NCBI GenBank assembly: GCA_023362775.1
Contig: JALMGJ010000008.1
Location: forward strand, 36,630,501 to 36,694,500
Source of the DNA: Charina bottae
Lineage: Eukaryota > Chordata > Lepidosauria > Squamata > Charinaidae
Length of the DNA: 64,000 nucleotides
Direction of reading: 5' to 3'
Shown here: piece by piece, positions 38,301 through 50,300 of the stretch
Layout of the letters: every line of letters begins with the position of its first letter
How positions within the stretch are numbered: the first letter of the stretch is position 1
Translations under genes and position numbers: made by a program
The notes under the pieces: model-generated
Told to the model about the DNA's origin: nothing
The model's input: the letters and a program-made list of their open reading frames with translations, nothing else
Database searches by the model: none

Positions 38301-41300
38301 TCCCTCACTCTAAGGCATCCCTGACTGCTCACACCTCCCAATTTGAAAAATCTCAGCTGTGAGTTCCCTCCTGAGATTCCCGAGTATCACAGAGAAGATC
38401 ATCTGGAGAAAAACCTGATCTTCTCTGAGGCCTTTCCCATACTCAAAGGTAGCACTAATTTGAGTGCTGCCCCTCTGTGACTCTACAATGTTGTGGGGCT
38501 TGTGTAGAGCCTGGGAAACTATCTAACCTGATTATCTATCCCAGGGTTTCTCAACCTTGGCAATTTTAAGATGTGTGGACTTCAACTTCCAGAATTCCCC
38601 AGCTAGCCATGCTGGCTGGGGAATTCTGGGAGTTGAATGCCACACATCCTAAAGTTGTCAAGGTTGAGAAACATTGATCTATCCCCACATTTCCTGATCC
38701 AAAGGATATAATGCAAAGATTTCCTATGGAGCTGTAAGTCAGGCAGTTTCCTGTTGGCTGGAACTTCTGCCTCTTGGCACCTTCTAGAATTTCTTCCCTC
38801 TACAGAAGTGCTTTCCAAACTCCTGCCGTTGGTGACACACCAACGGCGGCAGCGGTGGCGGCACGGGGGTGTGTGTGGCGGTGCACGTGGCGGCGTGTAT
38901 GGCGGCAGCGGCTGTGGCCTCGTGTTTTCTGCTAAAACCCGGAAGCGCTGATGGGCCGCCGCCGCCACTGCCGCGCCCGCCACCGCCACCGCCGCGTCCG
39001 CCGCCGCAGGGGCGGCAGCAACACGCCATCACCACTTCCGGGTTTTGTCACAACACACTAAAGTGTCATGACACACAGTTTGGAAAGCTATGCAATACAG
39101 CAGAGCTTTCCAAACTGTGTGTCGGGACACATTAGTGTGTCGGCTGCAGTGTCTGGGTGTGTCGTGGCTGCTGCTGCCTCCTGGCTTCCATGCAGGCCCT
39201 AGTGCCTGCCTTGTGCCTTGCTGCCTCCAAACCTGCTGTGATTCCGCGCAGGTCCTAGTGCCTGCCTTGTGCTGTGCTGTAAGAGTGTGTCGCAAAATGA
39301 TGCCCTGCTGTAAGAGTGTGTCGCAAAATGATGCATGTCTAAAAAGTGTGTCACCAACATGAAAAGTTTGGAAAGCTCTGCAATACAGGTATCCTGAGAC
39401 CAAAATATTTCACTACCTTCCAACAGCCAAGACACCATGTTGCCTTGTTTTCCTGCTCTTCCCACACAGTAGCTTCCTGGTTCTCCCCATTTTTTTCCTT
39501 CTGGTTGCAAAAACCAAACATGAAACCGGTTCTTTATACATTTATGGACTGAAGTAGAACTTACCGCCCTCTGGATTTTGTTGTATTTTATATTTCTATC
39601 TTCTATTTGTATTATTGAGAGTTTTGTATTGTATTTTAAATTTTGTTTTTATTGTAAACCACCCAGGCTCCCTCCTTGAGGGGGAGATGGGCGGTGATAA
39701 AAATTTGATAAATAAATAAAAATAAATAAATAAATGAAAAGGGAAGAATGAGGGTTAGCCAGCTTTAGGAGCTCAACAGTGATGGTTACTAGATTGGCTG
39801 CTTGAAAGTGCTGTGGAAGATTTGATAGGTGAGTCCAGTGGCTGAGTGGAAGTCCTCTGAGCCTCAATAAACATGTACTGTATCTGGGTCCCTGATAGTT
39901 CAAAGGTTATGTTTGAGAAGGAAATACCAGGGAGAAATAGCAGGCAGATATAATCTGCCCCTTTTTACCACCATTTCTTAGAGCAGTGCTTTCCAAACTG
40001 CTGCCGTTGGCAACACACCAACGGCGGCAGCGGCGGTGGCGTGGGGGTGCGCATGGCGGCGGGGGTGCGCGTGGCGGCAGGGGCGTGCGCGGCGGTGGCG
40101 TGCGTGGCGCGTGGTGGTGTGCATGGCGGTGGCAGCGGTGGCGGCCTCGCTAAAACGCGGAAGCGCTGATGGCGCGCCGCTGCTGTAGTCGCTGCCACCG
40201 CCGCCATACACACCGCCACGCCGCCACCGTGCACGTCCCCGCCGCCGCTTCCGGGTTGTTTCGTGACACACTAAACTGTGTCGGGACACACAGTTTGGAA
40301 AGTTCTGTCTTAGAGGTTTGGCAGTGTTGTGAAACTAGTTGGCCTTTAGAAGAGGGGATTATTAAAAATGATTAGATCTGTTTGATTTCTTGTTAAACCT
40401 TTGCTCTCCACGGGGCAATAATCGCCTCATCACAACAGCCTTTGATATTGTATTTTGATGTTCCGAAAATCCCTTTTAATTGCATTGTAAAAGCTTGACC
40501 TTGTGATAAGAATTATGCCCTTTAAGAGCCTTATAATCTCCCTAGGGCTAAGAGTCCTAACTTCCTGCCTCTCTCAATTGTTTTGATCTTCCAAACCTCA
40601 TTAGGAATGTCTGTAGCTTGAATCATGTCAACTGGATTTCTATTTTCTTAGTGGAAACGTTTCGCTCCTTATCCAAGGAGCTTCTTCAGTCTGAGCAAAG
40701 TTGGTAAGGGAATCCTAAATATGTTCCTAGGTAGCTGTGTGACCTTACACCTGGGGCTAGGTCATGGTTATATTGAGATGTAATTTTTAAGTCCTTTTAT
40801 CATCTAATGGAGGGTCGTTAAAATCACCATGCTGCTGTTGAGCTTCTGAAATGGTCTTAATCTTCCTAGGCACAGAAGACAACAGGGGGAGGAAGATGGG
40901 GGAGAGTTTGTGCCTGAGGCCCCCACCTCTATTCAAGGAAGGATTTTCCAAGTTGGCATAAATGGATTCCTTGACCCCTCTCTCAAGAAAAAAAAAGAAA
41001 AAAAGGAATCCATTTATGCCAACTTGGAAAATCCTTCCTTGAATAGAGGTGGGGGCCTCAGGCACAAACTCTCCCCCATCTTCCTCCCCCTGTTGTCTTC
41101 TGTGCCTAGGAAGATTAAGACCATTTCAGAAGCTCAACAGCAGCATGGTGATTTTAACGACCCTCCATTAGATGATAAAAGGACTTAAAAATTACATCTC
41201 AATATAACCATGACCTAGCCCCAGGTGTAAGGTCACACAGCTACCTAGGAACATATTTAGGATTCCCTTACCAACTTTGCTCAGACTGAAGAAGCTCCTT

Positions 41301-44300
41301 GGATAAGGAGCGAAACGTTTCCACTAAGAAAATAGAAATCCAGTTGACATGATTCAAGCTACAGACAATTCCACCTGGATGACTGAGAACCTTCATAGAC
41401 TCATTAGGAATGGTTTTGAAATGAAGTCTGTAAATGCTCCAAGGTATTCCTTTAAACCTTTGTGTTAATCTTCTCAAACTGCTGTTGCTATGATCCTTGC
41501 TCTCTAATACAATTGGCTTAGCTGCATTATTTTTGACATTAGCTCTTTTTGGCAGGTGTTTAGCACTCCAGCATGGAATCTCTTCAATTTAAGATCAGCT
41601 CTCAATGGCCTGATACCATTGCCTTGGCTGAAATTTTAATCAATGTCTATTTAGTTCTTGAGGCTCAACTAGTTACAGTACTGGCCGGAGATGTTTTGCT
41701 CCCTATGTAAAGTCTAAATGCCCCTCCTTTTGGCTTGGGCCAGTACTATTGCTCTCCACATGGGTGGATTTCAGCTTCCAGAATTCTTGAGCTAACATAG
41801 CCATTACTGACAATTCTAAGAGACAAGTCCACATCTGGAGGACAGATGCTTTAAAGAAGCTCCTCAACACTGAGAAACTCATGCCATATCTGTCCTGTCC
41901 CATGGTGATGCAGCATCACTGAAGGTTTGAGATGGTTGCTTCTCTGCATTTAACTCTGATTGCTTTTAGTTCTTATATCCTGGTAGTTTAAAAAGTGCCC
42001 ATAAAGTAGGCCAAAAATTCATTTCCCTATACACACAACTTTTAAACCTCCCTCTTCTGCCTTTCTCGATCCTTTTAATCTTGTACAAACAACTTTCCCT
42101 AAGGTATTCTTCTAGATACCTTAAAGATTGATAGTTATAGCGTAAGTTTCTATTTCTTCTTCTACAACATACAGTATATAGACGTTGCATCCCTCTCAAA
42201 TATAAGCTTCTAAATCAAACAAATAATATGTATACTACTCCATGAATCTGATGGACTGTAGCAGTTGAAAGCTGGTAGAACAATAAGTGTGTTAGTGCAC
42301 AAGCCTCTTTTTTTGTTTTCCTTAAAATACATTGAACATATCCCACAATTAGAATATGGTCAAATGTTAAAATATTGCATTGGGAAGGATCCCCTGATCA
42401 GCCTTCTAGACTGTCACAGCATGATTGATGGTTCTTTTATGGCTGGGTGTGTGTCTGACTTTAAGCTTTTTAGCCCCTGAGGCTTTTTGTTAGAGTTATA
42501 TACAAGTCTATTCACAGCAATTAAAGAAAAAAACAAAACTATTTACAGCAGAGTGTCCAAACATCCCAGTCTCTAACTTTCTCTACCTCTCTCCCAGAAC
42601 TATTTGCTAGCAACCACCCACTCAGTTGTGCAGCTACCAGCTTCCCCCAAATCTCTTTCTCCTCAACTTTTCACTAAGAGAGAGAGAGGGAGATAGAGAG
42701 AGAGAGAGAGAAGAAGGGAATTGGTTGAGTTACGTTGGTGTATGCTGAAAGACTTCCTTCCTTCCTTCCTTCCTTCCTTCCTTCCTTCCTTCCTTCCTTC
42801 CTTCCTTCCTTCCTTCCTTCCTTCCTTCCTTCCTTCCTTCCTTCCTTCCTTCCTCTCATTTGCCATCCTTCTGTGTTGACTGTAAAGCACTCCTGGCTAT
42901 TGTAAAATGTCACGCTGCCCCCCCATGGTCACGTGACCGCATTTCAGGCGCTTGGCAACTGACATTTATGACCGGTTGCAGCGTCCTGGGGTCACGTGAT
43001 TGCAATTTGTGACCATTTTTGTTGGTTTCCGGCAAAACCCAGCAAAAAAGTTGCATTGGGGAAGCTGGATTCGCTTAATGACCACGTGATTCACTTTACG
43101 ACCACTGTAAAAATGATAGTAAAATTGGGTCCAGTCATGTGGTGACTCTACTTATGACCACAGCGACTTACAATGGAAATTCTGTTCCCAATTGTGGTCA
43201 TAAGTTGAGGACTACCTGTACTGGACTCCAACTCTTAGGACAGCATTCGGTACTGAATATGTTTGCCTAGTATGTTGAAAAATGAATCTAGCCTATGAGC
43301 ATGGGTTTATACATCCAGCAGATCAAACACTAGAAAAACTGTTTCTCCAATATTTTTACATTAGTGTGCAGAACAGACAAATTGTTCTAATTTGTGAAAC
43401 ATCAGTTGTCTTAACCAGCACAATTCCAAACTTGTCCTGAAACAAACAATTATTGCTAAAACTAACCATTAAAATTTATTTTAAACTGAACATGGGTTAG
43501 TAGTGATGACTGGTAAATTTGTTTTTATAGCATGATGGCTTCAATTTTCAAAAGAATGACTGAAGGCCATTCTGGGGAGGAAAAGAAAAGCAAAATTGTC
43601 TTTGGTCTTGATGATATTGATTTGTGTACCATGACTGTGCCTAAAATTACAACTGAACATACTGTAATATGTTATGTTTATATTTCAGTTATTGGTTACG
43701 GTTTTCCTGGGATTAGTCGTAGGTGCCATATTCTTTGGTTTAACAAATGATGGTAAAGGTTTGCAGAATAGGTGAGTCCTTTGGAGATAATGGGATGATC
43801 AAATGAGTGATGTTTGTTTTGAGTGCAAATTCCAACAATGCTAACTTGAAATAAAGAGAAACCTTATTTTAACAGACTAATGGGAGTGAGGAAGTGTCCA
43901 TTATACACAAATGTATGGTGAGTTGGAGAGTAGGACATTACAAGAGATTTACACTATTTTGTGTGATGATTTATTATTATGTATTTTTTTTACGTAATGG
44001 CATCTTTACAGGTAGTCCTCGCTTTACAACCATTCATTTAGTGATGGTTTGGACTTACGACGGTGCTGAAAAAACCCACTTACAACCAGTCCTCAGACTT
44101 ACGACCATCACAGTGTCCCCATGGTCATGTGATCACAATTGGGGCACTTGGCAACTGGTTCGCATTTATGACCGTCGCAGTGTCCTGTGGTCACATGATC
44201 GCCATTTTTGACCTTCCCAGCTGGTTTCTGGCAAGCAAAATCAATGGGAAATGCATGATTCACTTAATGACCACGTGGTTGGCATAACGCCCATGGTGAT

Positions 44301-47300
44301 TCACTTAACAACAGCCGCAAAAAAGGTCATAAAATTGGGTCAGATTCGCTTAATGACCGCTTCACTTAGCAACCAAAATTCCGGTTCCAATTGTGGTCAT
44401 TAAAGCGAGGACTACTTGTACACAAATGTTATAAATTGAAGCAAATGATGCTACTTGCATCATTTGCATAATACAGTTATTACAAAAATGACTCAAATTG
44501 CAATGGAGGTTTGGTCTGCTGCAGGCAAAATTGTTTGCATCAAGGTCTAGTAAGTTGAGGCTTCACTGCACAGCTTTGTAATTTGTGAAGTCTTTGAAAA
44601 TATTGGCTAGTCTGTTTGAACTTTTGATACTCTTGTTAATTCTTAAGCACTATTTTGGAGATAGCACTTCAGTTCAGCTATGGAAAAGGCTTGAAATGCC
44701 TGAAATATAGTGGTACTTTTAGTAGGAGATGGTGACATCATTACTTCTGCCATCTTCTCTGTTTAAAAGCAAGTGTTGTTGCTTGTAAAGCCAAAAAGCA
44801 CCATCCACACAAAATCCACATAAAATCCCAAGGTTTTCCAGAAGTAGAAAGAATCCATTAGAAAGAAACTATAAAGTGAATGAACTTCCATGGATCATGC
44901 TCATTGACCACAGAAAGTGGGCTGGGGTAGGAATGGAAAAGAGGTGGAAGCAGGAATAGAAAGAAGTTGGCATGGGAACTTTTCAAAAAGTCCAATAAAG
45001 AATGAGCGATTATGGATGTTGGTGGTGGAAAGAAATGGAAAATCATTGTGTATGTGGGTGATGTAATCTGGAAGACCACCATCAAACTAGCAGGAACTTT
45101 GGACAGGAAACCTGGACACTGCAACATTTCATTGCAGGTCTCACTTTATAAAAGATTTTTAGTTTTGCTTGAAGCACCAGGGTCAGAAGGGGTCAGCCTT
45201 CAGAGCAGGTTCCTATACATAATTTTTATTAAGAATTTTGATTATAATAGTAAAATGTAATACAAACTAAACTTAAAAAAGAAAAGAGAATAAGAAGAAG
45301 TAAAAAGTGCAAGAAAAAAGAAAAAGAAAGAGAAGGAAGAGTAAGAATATAATAAAGAAAGAGAAAAGAAACATACTGTAGCAAAGAAGTGACTTCCAAC
45401 CTTCATCACAACAAATATAAACAAATTTAGTGACTCTTCACCCCCTCTAAGGTTACAAACATTTATCTCTTCATCTCATATCCCATCTCATTTCTATGAA
45501 CAAATCCATAAAACATAATATTTTCAGTCCTGGTGTCAGCAAAAAGTCCATAAAGAGCTGCCAGAAGTAACAACATACAGTATCTTGTTTTAACCTTGAT
45601 TAAATAAAACAACTTCCTTTTACTTCTAACAGTCTTAATCTTTAGTTTATTGAAATATTGTCATGGGATTTGATTTCTCTTCATTCCTTCTTTATCCCAT
45701 TGCACAGAGTTCTTCAAGGCTTTAACAAGCCTCTTTTGTAAATCCAAGAAGAAAAAATTATCCAGGACCCTCTCTTGGTTTGTCATTTGTATTTCCCTTT
45801 TAAATTTTAAAACTTCAGCCAGTTTCTTTTGTAGATCCACTGAAACAATCTTTTCTAAGTCATTCTCTTGGCCTGTCAGTTGTAAATCCACTTTCGATAC
45901 CATCTCTATCTTGTCAGATAATATTTGTTCTACATCTGTGATTTCAATAACATATTTTGGACATAGTCTATCCACAGAAGCAGACATAATTACTGACATT
46001 GTTGATATTGTGGCTACTATTTTCTGATTCCATTCTTCAAAGGTCTGCTTCAATATTTTAATTGTTATAACATTCTGCAACATTTTACAGGCTTGTATAT
46101 CTTTCCTCTACCTAAAAACTTTAGTCCCCTCTAGTGTCCAGTTTTTGAAATCATGAAATTGCTTATCTTTGTTGTGTCTTGTAAAAACCAAAACAGAATC
46201 TATTTCCCTTGAGAAGCTGTTTGTTCTTTATAATTACTTCCAAAATCTTATTGTAAAAGTTTCAATATTCCAATTTTATCTGGACCTTAGTCCATTTATA
46301 ACTTTTTTATAAGTTATAAGATCAAATTCTTATTTAGCTTTTTGCTGTTTATTTCAGTTTCTTTAAATTCTTAAGGTTATGATTAATATTTTCTTTCGTT
46401 CAGGATTGAAGGCAGACTCATCCAGCATTTTCAAACTTGTCATTCCGAAGGTCTCTGATAGCTTAGAAGTAGTTAATGAGCAATTTCTGGGAGAGATTAG
46501 AAAATGAGGTTTGCGAACTTAGTGTCCTTTAAAAGGCTCCGCCACGGTTGCGAGCAAGATGGCTAACCCTGTTGTCTCCTGGAGCTCAAACCTGTGGAAA
46601 ACCACTGCCCTGCAGTCTCCTTGCTAGGAGCAGCCGTCCAGAGCACATGTGGGCAATTTCCCATCCTCTCCTTATTTGGAGAGGTCCCAAGGAACTGGTC
46701 TACTCACTGATACCTTGGTCTTTGCTGCCATCGTTGGATCCGCTTTCACAGAGCTGTCTTCAGTTCGCCATGCCTCCCCCGGAAGTCTCAGCCTTCAGAG
46801 CAGGTTCTAAGTAGCTGCACCACCCTTCCAAAGATTGCAGCAGTTTAATACTTGGAGGAGAGGTTTTGTAGACCTACTATGCAGCTTCTGGTACACAAGT
46901 GACAGAACATTTATTGCTAAGAAAATAAAACCCAGGAGCACTGGGCTCAGCTATTTTTAAAAAGCCATTTGAAAAATCATTGTATTTTCAGAAAGCTAGT
47001 TTCTTACAATGACAACCTATGTTTTCCCTAGAATTGGTGCCATGTTCTTTATGACCACTAACCAGTGTTTCAGCAGCATCTCAGCAATTGAACTCTTTGT
47101 GGTGGAGAAGAAAATATTTATGTAAGTAAGCATTGCTGGACAAAATGTGCTAACAGTTGATGAGCATCTAAAAGCATCCTTTATTTGATGATAAATCAGG
47201 GTTTTCTTTTAATCTACTAACTCTTCACTGCAGTGTGGTCTCCTTGGAGCTGAGGCACCATTAGGCATCAATGGGTGTGCAAGTTTGAACTGATTGATCA

Positions 47301-50300
47301 TTGGGGGGGTGTCTGTAGGGCAGTCCAAAAAGTCAAGAAGGTAGTCACAATCTTGACTTTTTGGACTCCCACCCCACATATGCCCGTGTGAAGGGAATAG
47401 GGGCAAAAGTGAAACGGCTTAAATTGAAAGGAATCACAGTTTTGCAGGAATCATTGTTAACTATGTGTTCTGTAAGGATGGGAGTTTGTTACTAGGATAA
47501 ATATTTTCAGGATATATCAAAATGTGATTTGTACTTTGGTCACCCTCTCTAAACTACAAACATTACGGGTTCTTCCTCCAGATCACGGGGATTGTAATTT
47601 ACAGTAGTACAATTCTGAGAACCTTATATTAAAACATCTTAGTCCTCTTTTCCTTAAACTACAACTTCCCATACTCTGTACCAGTTTTGTGGTATGGATA
47701 TTTATTTCTTAGGCTTAATCTTTTTTAAAATAACTTCATAGCATTCTTATGAACAACATACACATTGCACTGAGACATCATGTGGTTTGCTTGGTTTTGG
47801 TTAAGTTATGGTTTGTGAACTCAGCCATAGTAGCTTGTAATGCTGAGCCAGGTTTTATGGCTAGTATGTGGTGTGAACTCCACAGCTTGTGATTCCACAA
47901 ACAGTAGTTAAAATTATGGTTCAGTATAATGTGTAAATCAGTTGTAAGAAGTCAAACTAAGAGCTGTAGATCTCTTGCAAATACAATTATTCCAATCAGG
48001 GTAATTTCAAAGGAATTGTCATTTTGTTGTAATTCATACATGACACAAGAGCCAGTTTGGTGTAGTGGTTAAGGCATCAGGCTAGAAACTGGGAGATTGT
48101 GCGTTCTAGCCCTGCCTTAGGCACAAAGCCAGCTGGGTGACCTTGGGCCAGTTACTTTCTCTCAGCCCTAGGAAGGAGGCAATGGCAAACCACTTCTGAA
48201 AAACCTGCCAAGAAAAGTGCAGGGACTTGTCCAGGCAGTCTCTGAGAATCAGACACGATTGAACGGATTTAAAAAAAAAAGCATGACATCTACATTTTAA
48301 TGAGTGAAAATTAATTGGTTATATGATATTCCATAATGTTGTTTTGGCTGTTTTATTATAGACATGAATATATCAGTGGATACTACCGAATTTCTGCATA
48401 CTTCTTCTCAAAACTAATGGCTGATTTAATACCCATGAGGACTTTACCAAGCATCATTTTCACCTGCATAGTTTATTTCATGCTAGGTATGCTTACCATC
48501 CTTTTGCCTATCTGGAAAAATCTGCAAAACAGATCTGCAAAAAAATGTTCCATGCACAGATGGTATAAAAACTAAAATACATCTTTATGCAAATCAGAAT
48601 GAGTTATGTAACAGAAAATGTAACTCAGTGTAATATGATGTTTGACAATATATTAGGATTGACATTCCGATCTGCTTTTCTTGTTCTCAAGGTCTGAAAC
48701 CAACCGTACAGGCTTTCTTTATAATGATGTTGACTCTGATGATGGTGTCATATACTGCAACCGCTATGGCACTTGCTATTGCCACAGGACACAATGTGGT
48801 TGCTGTCGCCAATCTTCTCATGACTATCAGCTTTGTTTTTATGATTGTGAGTACCTTGAATTGATGCCTCATTAAGGCAACTTTTTCCAACATCAGAGGT
48901 ATCCATGGGATCAAAAAAGTTAAGATCTCAACCACAACCATGTGATCAAAGCCCTTCCCTTTCTTATAGTTGTCACAACACACATAAAAAAATGGGGTTT
49001 CAACTGCATGATTGTGACTGCCCTATTGACTAACCCAACCCTATTGACTTGTTTGTCCCACTCCCTCCTGACATCCCTGCCCAACATAATGCTCTTCAGG
49101 TATGTTGCGTATCAGCATCCAGCCAGCATGCCCAAATATGGGCATTCCTCTTGCTACCAGGCCAGTTTGATGGTAAATAGTTTGAAAAACCAAGATGGAA
49201 TGCAGAAGATACTATATGCAGAAGAAAGCGAATGGATGTAGTTGAGAATACAGAGCAGCCTTTAACAATCCAGGAAACGTTTTGCCATTTATTCATCATA
49301 GTTTTAAAAATTACATCCCTTTTTTGAATTTTACAACTTTGATTTTATCTGCAGATTTTCTCCGGATTATTGGTAAATCTGACCAGTATTCTGTCCTGGC
49401 TTTCTTGGCTCCAATACTTCAGTATCCCTCGATATGGCATGACAGTAAGTGCTATCTCATCTTGAAAAGAAGAATTGGCTAACATCTATCTTTCTGTCCA
49501 TCCATCCACACACACTCTCTCTCTACCCCATAATAGTGTGTTGCCGAATAGGAAACAAATCAAATCCTTCCAGGACCTCAGAAGACCTCTCTTCTATGAT
49601 TTAATGCAAATAATAATACAGGGAGAGAATATCTACTGATTTATAGGATCTTTTACGGGTTATGACCCCAGTGCAGCTAAAAACATAACTAAAGGGGCAA
49701 TTCTAAACAGTATTGGGTATAAGTCTAATGAACATAATATGCAATACTTCTGAGTGCATATGCATATTGTTGCACCGTATAGGGCTTGTTTTGTGTATGC
49801 TTTCAAAAACACTATTTTACTGTCTGTAGCTTGAATCATGTCAACTGGATTTCTATATAATATATAATATATAATATATAATATATAATATATAATATAT
49901 AATATATAATATATAATATATAATATATAATATATATATATATATATAATATAGAATAGAATAGAATAGAATAGAATAGAATAGAATAATAGAAATCCAG
50001 TTGACATGATTCAAGCTACAGACAATTCCACCTGGATGACTGAGAACCTTCATAGACTATTTTACTGTGTTTCTTCATCATCAAAGGCACTGCAGGTTAA
50101 TGAACTTGCTGGTCTTGACTTCTGCAATTTTAATAGAAATGGAAACTGGAGCAGCTCCAATTGTACGGCGGTTAACACAATTCAGCCGTAAGTATGACCT
50201 TTGCTTTACTCAACTCTGCCCTAGTAGGTTGGAGACGATCCTGGTAGGATGACTGGTTGTATTCATTTATCTTCAGAGTCTGCTGAAGAAAAAAGGCATC

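Noticed and set aside
40787..41188. Two 92-codon frames on opposite strands with nearly identical peptides
   Set aside because: They are mirror images of one sequence in the palindrome arms, not two genes.
45661..46083. 140-codon coiled-coil frame as a host gene
   Set aside because: It lies inside an insertion bounded by 20-bp duplications, together with an L1-like leader, so I treat it as L1 ORF1.
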